Positions 39,007-47,636 of a stretch of 47,636 bases of DNA are shown in pieces; within the stretch, counting starts at the first letter, position 1; the number at the start of each line of letters is the position of its first letter. Source of the DNA: an uncultured Luteimonas sp. (lineage in GTDB: Bacteria; Pseudomonadota; Gammaproteobacteria; Xanthomonadales; Xanthomonadaceae); the NCBI GenBank assembly GCA_934541015.1, contig CAKTDC010000024.1, forward strand, positions 1 to 47,636. Direction: 5' to 3'. Below the pieces are notes generated by a model that saw nothing but the letters and a program-made list of their open reading frames with translations, ran no database searches and was not told the DNA's origin. The position numbers were made by a program, and so were the translations under genes.

Positions 39007-40410
39007 TCAGACCAGCCCGGTCGCGTAGAACAGCCCGATGATCACGAACACGGCCATGGTCTTGATCATGGTGATCGCGAAGATGTCCTTGTAGGACTGG
39101 CGGTGGGTCAGCCCCGTGACCGCAAGCAGGGTGATCACGGCGCCGTTGTGGGGCAGGGTGTCCATGCCGCCGGAGGCCATCGAGGCCACGCGGTGCAGGA
39201 CTTCCATCGGGATGCCCGCCGCATCGGCGTTGGCGATGAAGGTTTCCGCCATCGCCGCCAGCGCGATGCTCATGCCGCCGGAGGCCGAACCGGTGATGCC
39301 GGCCAGCGCCGTCACCGTCACCGCCTCGTTGATCAGCGGATTCGGGATCGCCCCCAGCGCATTGGCCACCACCAGGAAGCCGGGCAGGGCCGCGATCACC
39401 GCACCGAATCCGTACTCGGAGGCGGTGTTGCCCGCCGCCAGCAGCGCCCCGCCCACGGCCGCCTTGGAGCCTTCGGCGAAGCTGGCCAGCACCGGTCGCC
39501 AGGCGAACGCCAGCACGCTCAGGATCCCGACCAGCAGCGCCCCAAGTACCGCCCAGATCGCGGTGATGCGCGAAATCTCCTGCTCCACCGGCGCCGGGTT
39601 GCCGATCACCGCCGGAATGAAGGAATGCGTGTCCCCGTAGAACTGCGGGATCAGCCAGGTGAACAGGATGTTGCTCACCCCCACCAGGATCAGCGGCAGC
39701 ACCGCGATCACCGGATTGGGCAGCGCGCCGCCCTGGTAGGCGGCCGGCTCGTTGAGCAGGGTGGCGGCATCGCCATAGCCCTCGCCGGCGCGGGCCGCGG
39801 AACGGCGGCGCCATTCCAGATAGGTCATGCCGACGATCAGGATGAACACGCCGCCGGCGGTGCCCAGCACCGGCGCGGCCCAGGTGTTGGTGCCGAAGAA
39901 CGTGGTGGGGATGATGTTCTGGATCTGCGGGGTGCCCGGCAGCGCGTCCATGGTGAAGGTGAAGGCGCCCAGCGCGATCGTCCCCGGGATCAGGCGCTTG
40001 GGGATGTTGCCCTGGCGGAACAGCTCGGCCGCGAACGGGTAGACCGCGAACACCACCACGAACAGCGACACGCCGCCGTAGGTGAGCAGGGCGCAGACCA
40101 GCACGATCGAGAGCATCGCCCGCTGCGCGCCGACGATGCGGATGGCCGCGGTGACGATGGACTTGGAGAAGCCCGACAGCTCGATCACCTTGCCGAACAC
40201 CGCGCCGAGCACGAAGACCGGGAAGTAGAGCTTCAGGAAGCCGACCATCTTGTCCATGAACAGGCCGGTGAACATCGGTGCGACCAGGGATGCATCGGTC
40301 AGCAGCACCGCGCCGAGGGCGGCGACGGGGGCGAACAGGATGACGCTGTAGCCGCGGTAGGCCACCAGCATCAGGAAGCACAGTGCCGCAAGGACGATAA
40401 GGAAATCCAT
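39007..40410 (-). CDS. GntP-family permease
   Basis: 467 residues from the ATG at 40410 (MDFLIVLAALCFLMLVAYRG); a TTG two codons upstream is possible. About 12-14 hydrophobic helices. GntP-type features include AYRGYSVILFAPVAALGAVLL at the N-terminus, the conserved KLYFPVFVLGAVFGKVIELSG region, and the paired re-entrant-like segments GAFTFTMDALPGTPQIQN and MASGGMDTLPHNGAVITLL, whose D-LPG/D-LPHNG motifs recur in the two halves. Family members import gluconate and other hydroxy-acids with protons; this subgroup is broader and the substrate is not assignable. It is divergent from a TonB-dependent receptor (168 bases between starts), suggesting a shared uptake pathway. Confidence 0.88.
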   Translation of the reverse strand: MDFLIVLAALCFLMLVAYRGYSVILFAPVAALGAVLLTDASLVAPMFTGLFMDKMVGFLKLYFPVFVLGAVFGKVIELSGFSKSIVTAAIRIVGAQRAMLSIVLVCALLTYGGVSLFVVVFAVYPFAAELFRQGNIPKRLIPGTIALGAFTFTMDALPGTPQIQNIIPTTFFGTNTWAAPVLGTAGGVFILIVGMTYLEWRRRSAARAGEGYGDAATLLNEPAAYQGGALPNPVIAVLPLILVGVSNILFTWLIPQFYGDTHSFIPAVIGNPAPVEQEISRITAIWAVLGALLVGILSVLAFAWRPVLASFAEGSKAAVGGALLAAGNTASEYGFGAVIAALPGFLVVANALGAIPNPLINEAVTVTALAGITGSASGGMSIALAAMAETFIANADAAGIPMEVLHRVASMASGGMDTLPHNGAVITLLAVTGLTHRQSYKDIFAITMIKTMAVFVIIGLFYATGLV

Positions 40411-40578
40411 TCTCAATGCCTGGGCGCAGTGGCCGACGGAAACCGGCCGACAGTCTCCGGACCAGGGCGTTTCCGTCCCATTGTCCGAAGGTACGATGCC
40501 GCCCCTCCTTACGACTATTTAACCTTCGCGGCATGCGGTGATCCGGCCGCACGTCACGCAAACCCTTGGGAGGCCCTG

Positions 40579-42801
40579 ATGAAGCGTGTCAACCTGAAGT
40601 ACAGCACCCTGAGCCTGGCGATCGCGCTGGGAATGGCTGCACCCGTTGCAATGGCCCAGGAGGAAGCACCCCAGGGCGAACAGCAGGCCTCGGTTTCGAG
40701 CCTGGACAAGATCATCGTCACCGCCCGCAAGCGCGAGGAGACCCTGCAGGAAGTGCCGGTGGCGGTCACCGCGTTCACGCCCGAGGCGCTCGAGAAGCTC
40801 AACGTGCAGGACATCGGCGACATCGCCGGCCAGGTGCCGAACACCACCGTGTACGCGGCCCGTGGTTCGAGCAGCACCGTGACCGCCTACATCCGCGGCA
40901 TCGGCCAGGCCGACCCGCTGTGGGGCGTGGACCCGGGCGTGGGCATCTACCTCGACGACGTCTACATCGCCCGCCCGCAGGGCGCACTGCTTGACGTGTT
41001 CGACGTCGAGCGCATCGAAGTGCTGCGCGGCCCGCAGGGCTCGCTGTACGGCAAGAACACCATCGGCGGCGCGATCAAGTACATCTCGCGCGGCCTCCCG
41101 GCCCGCACCAGCGGCTTCGGCTCGATCACCGTGGGCAACCACAACCAGCTCGACGTCAAGGCCGCCATCGGTGGCGCCATCGGCGCCGGCGACGCCCTGC
41201 GCGCCCGCGTGGCGGTCGCCAGCATGAACCGCGACGGCTACGGCACCAACGTGTACACCGGCCAGGAGGTCTCGGACAAGGAGATCCTGGCGGCGCGCGC
41301 CCAGCTCGGCGCCTACGTCAACGAGGACTTCGACATCCAGTTCTCGATCGACTGGATGGACGACCAGTCCGGCGTGCGCGGCGGCAAGATGCTGTCGGGC
41401 AACTTCCTGGACTACGTGATCGATCCGCACCTGGGCTCCGGCTATCAGCCGCTGGACAGCCGCTACGACATCCGCAGCAACATGCCCAACGTCAACGACA
41501 CCTCGATGCTGGGCATGTCGGCGACCGTCAACTGGCGCATCAACGATGACTGGTCGGCCAAGTACGTCATCGCCAAGCGCGAGTCCGACACCGAGACCAA
41601 CATCGACTTCGACATGCTGCCCAACCGCATCGTCGACGTGCTGGCGTTCTACAGCGACGAGCAGGTCAGCAACGAAGTCCAGGTCAACTTCGATGCCGGC
41701 GGCCGCGCCCGCGGCGTGGTCGGCATCTACGCCTTCGACGGCGAGGCCGGCGGCCAGGTGCTGAACAACTTCCTCAACGCCTCGTTCGGCGACACCCGCG
41801 GTACGGTCTACACCGAGAGCATCGCGCTGTACGCGGACTGGACGATCGACCTGACCGATCGCCTGGACATCAACCTCGGTGCCCGCTACACCGACGAGGA
41901 CAAGCACGCCATCGTGCTCAACCGCGCCTACGCGAGCGCCGACTTCGACACGGTGATCGCCACCCCGGCCGCGTTCGACAAGACCGTCAACTTCAGCAAC
42001 GTCTCGCCGAAGATCTCGCTCGGCTACCAGGTCACCCCGGACGTGCTGCTGTACGGCCTGGCCTCGCGCGGCTTCAAGTCGGGCGGCTACAACATCCGCG
42101 CCAACTCCGCGGTGCCGCACACCCTGCTGCCGTTCGACGACGAGAAGGTGGACAGCTTCGAACTCGGCGCCAAGATGGGCCTGCTCGACCAGCGCCTGTT
42201 CCTGAACATCGCCGCGTTCCACAACAAGTACGACGACATCCAGCTGTCGGTGTTCACCGGCTACGACTCCGACGGCGACGGCGTCGATGATGCCTTCCTC
42301 GGCGATTTCACCAACGCCGGCAAGGGCACGGTCAACGGTGCCGAGTTCGAGTACCAGTTCCTGCCGAACGACAACTGGCTGATCAGCGGCAACCTGGCGT
42401 ACCTGGACACCGAGTACGACGAGTTCATGAGCGGCGGTGTCAACGTGGCCGACACCCAGGTGTTCACCAACGCCCCGGAGTTCTCGGGCGCGCTGAACGT
42501 CGAGTGGCGTACCGACCTGGCCAACGGCGGCAATCTGTCGGCCCGCGTCAGCTACGTCTACCAGAGCGAGGTCTACCCGACCACCGACCTGTCCGAGGAC
42601 ATCAAGCAGGAAGGCTACGGGCTGGTCAACGCCGGCGTGGTCTGGCGCGCCAGCGACGCCTGGACGTTCTCGCTGCAGGGCACCAACCTGGCCGACAAGG
42701 AATACCGCACCACCGGCTACAACATCGCCGCGCTGGGCATCCTGACCGGCTTCTACGGCCCGCCGCGCCAGTACAGCCTGACCGCGCGCTACAGCTTCTG
42801 A
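40579..42801 (+). CDS. TonB-dependent outer-membrane receptor
   Basis: 740 residues from ATG 40579, preceded by GGGAGG; the long upstream frame is spurious. A signal peptide (MKRVNLKYSTLSLAIALG, cleavage about AMA-QEE at 26) leads into a TonB-box-like segment (LDKIIVTARKREETLQEVPV). The plug domain (about 45-160) contains ALEKLNVQDIGDIAGQVPN and RGPQGSLYGKNTIGGAIKY. The 22-strand barrel ends in YSF, the outer-membrane targeting residue. A Ca-binding-like Asp loop (DSDGDGVDDAF) lies in an extracellular loop near residue 560. It is of the sphingomonad/xanthomonad general nutrient class, not clearly siderophore-type. Divergent from the permease and followed by the kinase. Confidence 0.93.
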   Translation: MKRVNLKYSTLSLAIALGMAAPVAMAQEEAPQGEQQASVSSLDKIIVTARKREETLQEVPVAVTAFTPEALEKLNVQDIGDIAGQVPNTTVYAARGSSSTVTAYIRGIGQADPLWGVDPGVGIYLDDVYIARPQGALLDVFDVERIEVLRGPQGSLYGKNTIGGAIKYISRGLPARTSGFGSITVGNHNQLDVKAAIGGAIGAGDALRARVAVASMNRDGYGTNVYTGQEVSDKEILAARAQLGAYVNEDFDIQFSIDWMDDQSGVRGGKMLSGNFLDYVIDPHLGSGYQPLDSRYDIRSNMPNVNDTSMLGMSATVNWRINDDWSAKYVIAKRESDTETNIDFDMLPNRIVDVLAFYSDEQVSNEVQVNFDAGGRARGVVGIYAFDGEAGGQVLNNFLNASFGDTRGTVYTESIALYADWTIDLTDRLDINLGARYTDEDKHAIVLNRAYASADFDTVIATPAAFDKTVNFSNVSPKISLGYQVTPDVLLYGLASRGFKSGGYNIRANSAVPHTLLPFDDEKVDSFELGAKMGLLDQRLFLNIAAFHNKYDDIQLSVFTGYDSDGDGVDDAFLGDFTNAGKGTVNGAEFEYQFLPNDNWLISGNLAYLDTEYDEFMSGGVNVADTQVFTNAPEFSGALNVEWRTDLANGGNLSARVSYVYQSEVYPTTDLSEDIKQEGYGLVNAGVVWRASDAWTFSLQGTNLADKEYRTTGYNIAALGILTGFYGPPRQYSLTARYSF

Positions 42802-42824
42802 TTATTCCTTCGCAATAGTTGCAA

Positions 42825-42856
42825 CAGCGACGGCGGGCCTCGGCCCGCCGTCGCTG
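42825..42856 (+). terminator. Hairpin after the TonB receptor gene
   Basis: Perfect 14-bp stem (42825-42838, CAGCGACGGCGGGC, with 42843-42856) and CTCG loop, 24 bases after the stop codon, followed by CGTTAT. The U run is short, so termination may be incomplete. Confidence 0.7.
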
Positions 42857-42931
42857 CGTTATGCTCCCCGGAACCGGGGTGGCGGGTGTGCGAATGGGGC
42901 GGCGGGAACTGCTGGCGGCGGGTGGACGGCG

Positions 42932-45900
42932 ATGCTGAGCATCGGTCTGGTGGTGATTGCCGCGCTGGCCTGGGTGGCCGTGCTGTTCGGGACCGCGGTC
43001 TACGCCGAGCGCCGCAGCGGCGCGTTCGCCCGCCACTGGCGCCACGTCTACACTCTGTCGCTCGCGGTGCACTGCACCTCGTGGACGTTCTACGGAACGG
43101 TCACCCAGGCCGCGCGCTACGGCTGGCCGCTGCCGCCGACCTTCATCGGCGCGATCCTGTTCTACGCCCTGGCGTTCTCGTTCATGATCCGCCTGGTGCG
43201 GCTGGCGCGCGAGAGCAACGCCACCTCCCTGGCCGATCTGATCGCCACGCGCCTGGGCAAGGATGCGTGGCTGGCGGCCACGGTCACCCTGGTCGCGGTG
43301 CTGGGCCTGATCCCCTACATCGCCCTGCAGCTGCAGGCGATCACCATGAGTTTCTCCACCCTGATCGCCGGTTCCGGCGGCTGGGTGGACACGGCGCCGC
43401 CGGTCTGGCGCGACGGCGTGCTGTACCTGGCCCTGGCGATGGCCCTGTTCGCGATGCTGTTCGGAACCCGCCGCGCCAGCGCGGTAGAACACAACCGCGG
43501 GCTGGTGCTGGCGATCGCGTTCGAATCGCTGTTCAAGCTCGTGGCCATGCTGGCGCTGGGCGCTTTCGTGTTCTTCGCGCTCGACCTGCCAGACACCGCG
43601 GCCGCCGCGCGGACGCAGGTGGAATCGACCGCGTCGGGGTTCGCGCCGCTGGTGCTGCTGGGCGCGCTGGCGATGTTCCTGATGCCGCACCAGTTCCACG
43701 TCGGCGTGGTCGAGTGCCGGGACGAGCGCGACGTGCGCACGGCGCGCTGGCAGTTCCCGCTGTACCTGCTGCTGATCGCCCTGCCGGGCCTGCCGCTGGC
43801 GAAGGCGGGCACGGCGCTGTTCGGCGACAGCGTGCCCTCGGACATGTATTCGCTGGCGCTGCCGCTGTCGCAGGGCAACGAGGGCCTGGCGCTGCTGGTG
43901 TTCCTGGGCGGGCTGAGTGCGTCCACCGGCATGGTCATCGTCAGCACCCTGGCGCTGAGCCTGATGATCGGCAACCACTGGTTCGCGCCCGGGCTGCTGC
44001 GCGCGGCCTGGCTGCGCGGGCAAAGCGACGACCAGCGCGGCGCGCTGCTGCTGCTGCGGCGCGGCGGCATCCTCGCGATCATGCTGCTGGGCTGGGCCTA
44101 CAGCCGCCTGGTCAGCGGCAACGAGGCGCTGGCGGACGTGGGCGCGGTGTCGTTCTCGGCGCTGGCCACGCTGGCCCCGGCCATGGTCTTCGCGGTGTGG
44201 CGGCCGCAGACCCAGCCGCGCGCGGCGGTAGCCGGCATCCTTTCGGGCTTCGCGGTCTGGGCCTGGGTGACGCTCACGCCGATGGTCGCCGACCTGCTGG
44301 GGGCGGAGGCGGGCTGGATGCGCGACGGGCCGTTCGGCTGGAGCTGGCTGTCGCCCGATTCGCTGTTCGGGCTCACCGGCTGGAGCCGGCTGGGCCGCGC
44401 GGTGGGCGCGAGCCTGTTTGTCGGCACCCTGGTGACCCTGCTGCTGAGCATGCGGCGCGAGACCACCAGCCGCCAGGCCGCCCGCGGCTCCGACCTGCAG
44501 ACGCTGCGCAACGCCGGCCGCCGCTTCCTGCCCGCGCACAAGGTCGACCAGCTGCTGCGCGGCGCGCCTGCCGCCGGGCCGGTCCCGGCCCTGGTGGAGA
44601 CGCGGCTGGAGCGTGAACTGGCGGCGGTGCTCGGCAGCGCCTCGGCGCGGCTGCTGCTCGACGCCGCGCGGCGCGAGGCCGGGCCGGACCTGGACACCGT
44701 GGCCGCCATCGTCGGCGAGGCCTCTCAGGACCTGCGCTTCAACCAGAGCCTGCTCGAGGCGGCGCTGGAGAACATGAGCCAGGGCATCAGCGTGGTCGAC
44801 AGCGAGCTGCGCCTGGTGGCCTGGAACGGGCGCTACGCGCAGCTGTTCGGCTTTCCGCCGGGCATGCTCAAGGTCGGGCTGCCGATCGAGGCGCTGATCC
44901 GGCACAACATGCGCCAGGGCATCATCGGGCCGGTCAACATCGAGCAGGAGGCGCGCAAGCGCCTGCAGCACATGCGGGCCGGCACGCCGTACCACGCCGA
45001 GCGCAGGTTCCCGGACGGTACCGTGGTCGAGATCCGCGGCAATCCGATGCCCAGCGGCGGCTTCGTGGCCACCTTCACCGACGTCACCGCCTTCCGCGAC
45101 GCCGAGGCCGAGCTCAAGCGCGCCAACGAGACCCTGGAGCAACGCGTCGAGGAGCGTACCGCCAGCCTGGAGCAGGCCAAGCACGAGGCCGAGCGCGCCA
45201 ACGACGCCAAGGGGCGGTTCCTCGCCGCCGTCGGCCACGACCTGCTGCAGCCGCTGCACGCCGCGCAGCTGTTCACCGATGCCCTGGCCAAGCAGCTCGA
45301 CCCGCCGCGCCGCCGCTCGCTCGACCAGGTGCGCGGTGCGCTCGATTCGACCACCGACCTGCTGACCGGCCTGTTCGACATGTCGCGTCTGGAGGCCGGC
45401 GGCCTGCTGCCGCAGATGCGCGACTTCCCGCTGGCCGAACTGCTCGATCCGCTCGCCTCCGAGTTCCGCGCGCTTGCCGAGGAGCGCGGGCTCAGGTTCC
45501 GCTACGCGCCCACCGCCGTCTGGGTGCACGGCGATCCGCAGCTGCTGCGCCGGGTGCTGCAGAACTTCCTGGCCAACGCCGTGCGCTACACCCGCGAGGG
45601 CGCGATCGTGCTGGGCACGCGGCGCGATGGCGACGGCGTGCGCATCGAGGTGCACGACACTGGGCCGGGCATCGATCCCTCGCAGCGCGCCCTGATCTTC
45701 GAGGAATTCCGCCGCGGCGACGGCGTGGCGGGGCAGGGCCTCGGCCTCGGGCTGGCGATCGCCGACCGCATCACCCGCCTGATGGATGCGCCGATCGGGC
45801 TGCGCAGCCGGGTCGGGCAGGGCACGGTGTTTTCCCTGCGGCTGCCGCGGGCGCAGGCGGCGGAACGCTCCGAGCCGGTGCCTGCCCGCGCCGGCCTGGC

Positions 45901-46267
45901 CGGTTCCCACGTCCTGCTGGTGGACAACGACCCGGCGGCATTGGCCGCGCTGGCGGCCCTGCTGCAGGGCTGGGGCTGCAGCGTGGACGCGGCGGCCGGC
46001 GGAGAGGGCGCCGAGGAGGCGCTGTCGCGCCGGCAGGCGGTGCTGTGGCTGTTCGACCACCACCTCGACGATGGCGACACCGGCATCGCCCTGCGCGAGC
46101 GCCTGGCCGCGCGCTTCGGCGCCCGCCCGACCCTGATCCTGAGCGCCGACGACAGCGGCGAGGTGCGCCGCGCGGCGATGGAGTGCGGCCTGTCCCTGCT
46201 GCAGAAGCCGGTGCGCCCGCTGGCGCTCAAGTCCATCCTCGACCGGCTGCTGGCCAGCCGGCAGTGA
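42932..46267 (+). CDS. Hybrid sensor histidine kinase with N-terminal SLC5/SSSF-like transporter domain
   Basis: 1111 residues. Residues about 1-505 are 12-13 hydrophobic helices resembling sodium:solute symporters, as in CbrA-type sensors. Then a PAS domain (about 605-715, with ENMSQGISVVDSELRLVAWN), a coiled coil (720-760), HisKA with the phospho-acceptor H769 (FLAAVGHDLLQPLH), HATPase (N box NFLANAVRYT, G1 DTGPGI, G2 GQGLGLGLAI) and a C-terminal receiver domain (about 990-1110) with D1042 (LFDHHLDDGD) and the lysine in LQKPV. All catalytic residues are intact. No separate response regulator or output gene is adjacent. It lies 130 bases after the TonB receptor and may sense the availability of its substrate (inference). 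Confidence 0.92.
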   Translation: MLSIGLVVIAALAWVAVLFGTAVYAERRSGAFARHWRHVYTLSLAVHCTSWTFYGTVTQAARYGWPLPPTFIGAILFYALAFSFMIRLVRLARESNATSLADLIATRLGKDAWLAATVTLVAVLGLIPYIALQLQAITMSFSTLIAGSGGWVDTAPPVWRDGVLYLALAMALFAMLFGTRRASAVEHNRGLVLAIAFESLFKLVAMLALGAFVFFALDLPDTAAAARTQVESTASGFAPLVLLGALAMFLMPHQFHVGVVECRDERDVRTARWQFPLYLLLIALPGLPLAKAGTALFGDSVPSDMYSLALPLSQGNEGLALLVFLGGLSASTGMVIVSTLALSLMIGNHWFAPGLLRAAWLRGQSDDQRGALLLLRRGGILAIMLLGWAYSRLVSGNEALADVGAVSFSALATLAPAMVFAVWRPQTQPRAAVAGILSGFAVWAWVTLTPMVADLLGAEAGWMRDGPFGWSWLSPDSLFGLTGWSRLGRAVGASLFVGTLVTLLLSMRRETTSRQAARGSDLQTLRNAGRRFLPAHKVDQLLRGAPAAGPVPALVETRLERELAAVLGSASARLLLDAARREAGPDLDTVAAIVGEASQDLRFNQSLLEAALENMSQGISVVDSELRLVAWNGRYAQLFGFPPGMLKVGLPIEALIRHNMRQGIIGPVNIEQEARKRLQHMRAGTPYHAERRFPDGTVVEIRGNPMPSGGFVATFTDVTAFRDAEAELKRANETLEQRVEERTASLEQAKHEAERANDAKGRFLAAVGHDLLQPLHAAQLFTDALAKQLDPPRRRSLDQVRGALDSTTDLLTGLFDMSRLEAGGLLPQMRDFPLAELLDPLASEFRALAEERGLRFRYAPTAVWVHGDPQLLRRVLQNFLANAVRYTREGAIVLGTRRDGDGVRIEVHDTGPGIDPSQRALIFEEFRRGDGVAGQGLGLGLAIADRITRLMDAPIGLRSRVGQGTVFSLRLPRAQAAERSEPVPARAGLAGSHVLLVDNDPAALAALAALLQGWGCSVDAAAGGEGAEEALSRRQAVLWLFDHHLDDGDTGIALRERLAARFGARPTLILSADDSGEVRRAAMECGLSLLQKPVRPLALKSILDRLLASRQ

Positions 46268-46298
46268 TCCCGGCGGCCGCGAGTGCGCGCCGCGCCAC

Positions 46299-46304
46299 TA
46301 CAAT
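46299..46304 (+). promoter_or_regulatory. Candidate -10 of the NUDIX gene
   Basis: TACAAT, 30 bases before the start codon. No clear -35. Confidence 0.35.
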
Positions 46305-46334
46305 CGCCGGCCTGCACCCGCACACCCACCGCGC

Positions 46335-46823
46335 ATGCCCTATACGCCCATCCTCGCCACCCTCGGCTACGTGCTGTCGCCCGATCGCCGCCGCGTACTG
46401 ATGATCCACCGCAACGCGCGTCCGCAGGACCAGCACCTGGGCAAGTACAACGGCCTGGGCGGCAAGCTGGAGCCGGACGAGAACGTGGTCGAGGGCATGC
46501 GCCGCGAGATCCGCGAGGAAGCCGGGATCGACTGCGGCGCCATGCAGCTGCGCGGCACCGTCAGCTGGCCGGGCTTCGGCCGGGATGGCGAGGACTGGTT
46601 CGGCTTCCTGTTCGTGATCACCGCCTTCAGCGGCACGCCCTTCCTCTCCAATCCCGAGGGCACGCTGGAATGGATCGATGTCGACGCGATCCTCGAGCTG
46701 CCGCTGTGGGAGGGCGACCGCCATTTCCTGCCGCTGGTGTTCGACGCCGACCCGCGCGCCTTCCACGGCGTCATGCCGTACCGCGACGGCAGGCCGGTGT
46801 CGTGGAGCGTGAGCAGGCTCTGA
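46335..46823 (+). CDS. NUDIX hydrolase, 8-oxo-dGTP diphosphatase-like
   Basis: 162 residues from ATG 46335. A full Nudix box occupies residues 43-65 (G-K-L-E-P-D-E, then REIREEAGI), with the three catalytic glutamates of the REUXEE core. The preceding LGKYNGLGGKLEPDE and the following WPGFG and FLFVITAFSG segments resemble the MutT/MTH1-like 8-oxo-dGTP group, which cleans the nucleotide pool of oxidised GTP. A different nucleoside-diphosphate substrate remains possible. Located 67 bases after the sensor kinase, same strand, with its own TACAAT element. Confidence 0.88.
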   Translation: MPYTPILATLGYVLSPDRRRVLMIHRNARPQDQHLGKYNGLGGKLEPDENVVEGMRREIREEAGIDCGAMQLRGTVSWPGFGRDGEDWFGFLFVITAFSGTPFLSNPEGTLEWIDVDAILELPLWEGDRHFLPLVFDADPRAFHGVMPYRDGRPVSWSVSRL

Positions 46824-47010
46824 GCGGGGCGGATTGGCCGAGGGCGCCCGCAGCCCCTGTTTGAACGCAGCCGGCGCCGAAGCTTCACCGCCCGTGGCGG
46901 CGACGGGCCCGGCGTCAGCCGCTGCCGGCCTGGCCCCGGCGGTCCTGCTTTCCCCGCCCGCCGGCAGTGTCCCCTGTTCAAGCACCGACCGCCGGGGCCG
47001 GCTCGAACTG

Positions 47011-47370
47011 TCAGGCCGCAGGTTCCGACCACACGGCGAGCTCGTTGCCCCCGGGCTCCGTGAAATGGAACCGGCGGCCGCCCGGGAAGGCGAAGATCGG
47101 CTTCATCACTTCGCCACCAGCGGCCTCGACCTTGCGAAGCGTGGCTTCAAGGTCGTCGCTGTAAAGGACGACAAGCGCACTCCCGGCCTCCGTCCGGGCC
47201 GCCAGGCTGGACCTGAAGAAACCGCCATCGAGGCCCTGGTCGGAGAATGCGATGTAGTCGGGGCCGTAGTCCTCGAACGCCCAGCCGAACGCCTGGCTGA
47301 AGAATCGCTTCGTTCCCTCGAGGTCTCTGGACGGGTACTCGACATAGTCGATCTTCTCGTGTCGCGGCAT
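47011..47370 (-). CDS. VOC (glyoxalase/bleomycin-resistance) family protein
   Basis: 119 residues from the ATG at 47370, with AGGAGCC upstream on the minus strand; an ATG 20 codons upstream is in frame but less likely. The single-copy VOC fold is indicated by IDYVEYPSRDLEGTKRFFSQ, FGWAFEDYGPDYIAFSD, the middle ALVVLYSDDLEATLRKVEAAGGEV strands and the HFTEPGGNELAVW C-terminus, which resembles uncharacterised glyoxalase-like proteins. Substrate unknown. Codon use is less GC-biased than its neighbours (AGA, GGA, CGA and CTT appear), suggesting more recent acquisition. Convergent with the NUDIX gene across 187 bases in which I see nothing definite. Confidence 0.83.
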   Translation of the reverse strand: MPRHEKIDYVEYPSRDLEGTKRFFSQAFGWAFEDYGPDYIAFSDQGLDGGFFRSSLAARTEAGSALVVLYSDDLEATLRKVEAAGGEVMKPIFAFPGGRRFHFTEPGGNELAVWSEPAA

Positions 47371-47430
47371 GGTGGCTCCTGAGCCTGGCATATCGAGTTG
47401 AACGGGCCCGCGAAGCGGGGTCGACTCCAT

Positions 47431-47636
47431 GTGGACCGCTCCCGTTTACCCGGATTGAAGCAAAGCGTCAGCAGAATGAATATCCAGAATCCAACGCCGT
47501 GAAGCTACCGCTTCATTGAACCTTGCCGTCAGGGGTTGACGGGGGAGTCCATGCATGAATAAAAAGGAGACTTCCCGCTTCAGCGGCGAGCCGCTCGGCA
47601 TCGAGTGCCATGATTGTGTTTCAACAAACAATCAGA
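47431..47636. other. Lower-GC tail at the end of the window
   Basis: About 206 bases of visibly lower GC, with AT-rich runs such as GAATAAAAAGGAG and an imperfect inverted repeat GATTGTGTTTC/ACAAACAATC at the end (47611-47634). A 61-residue reverse-strand ORF (47446-47631) has no recognised features and is not called. It may belong to a neighbouring acquired segment. Confidence 0.4.

Noticed and set aside
38843..40561. 572-residue reverse ORF overlapping the permease in another frame
   Set aside because: Arg/Gly/Pro-rich shadow. The 467-residue frame has hydrophobic helices and GntP motifs.
42626..46063. 1145-residue reverse-strand ORF opposite the sensor kinase
   Set aside because: Shadow of the kinase frame created by high GC codon bias.
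47446..47631. 61-residue reverse ORF at the window end
   Set aside because: No ribosome site, no recognisable domain, and near the window edge; recorded only as part of the low-GC tail.

Overview
The window is high-GC (by eye about 70%) gammaproteobacterial chromosome, most likely from the Xanthomonadaceae/Lysobacteraceae (Lysobacter, Luteimonas or a relative). The assignment rests on three things: the gene order fimV-truA-trpF-lysR-trpBA-accD, the protein sequences, and the many dispersed GGGAATC-type, GTAGGAGCG-type and GTCATCCCCGCGAA-type intergenic repeats. No database search was possible, so family names come from recognised motifs.

Layout. 1-2930: the 3' part of fimV (pilus and cell-pole organisation), truA (tRNA pseudouridine synthase) and trpF. 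3070-6188: a divergent LysR regulator facing trpB-trpA, with an inverted repeat and a promoter between them. 6264-8542: accD overlapping glmM. 8798-12837: a 2OG-Fe(II) oxygenase, an 11-copy GGGAATC microsatellite, a DUF481-type outer-membrane protein, a short-chain dehydrogenase, tpiA and secG. 12890-28189: tRNA-Leu(GAG), then the complete 14-gene nuoABCDEFGHIJKLMN operon for proton-pumping respiratory complex I. 28273-38584: initiator tRNA-Met, then rimP, nusA, infB, rbfA, truB, rpsO and pnp (ribosome maturation, transcription and translation factors, RNA turnover). This block is interrupted between rbfA and truB by a tandem-repeat element and a small secreted protein on the opposite strand. 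39007-46823: a GntP-type permease divergent from a TonB-dependent receptor, a large hybrid sensor kinase with a transporter-like N-terminus, and a NUDIX hydrolase. 47011-47636: a small VOC-family gene and a lower-GC tail.

Functional picture. Most of the window is conserved housekeeping. secG-tRNA-Leu and tRNA-fMet-rimP-nusA-infB-rbfA-truB-rpsO-pnp match the order known from E. coli, with the nuo operon lying between the two tRNAs here. The only plausible environment-facing module is the receptor / permease / sensor-kinase group at 39-46 kb, whose substrate cannot be read from sequence.

No clearly novel defence, mobile or biosynthetic system is visible: no CRISPR array, transposase or phage genes. 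The most unusual structures are non-coding. They are (i) about 19 tandem 16-17 bp repeats bounded by perfect 26-bp inverted copies of a palindromic element, between rbfA and truB; (ii) GGGAATC/GGGATTC repeats that form large inverted repeats inside the nuo and infB-rbfA transcripts; and (iii) a second inverted-repeat element with three internal direct repeats downstream of pnp.
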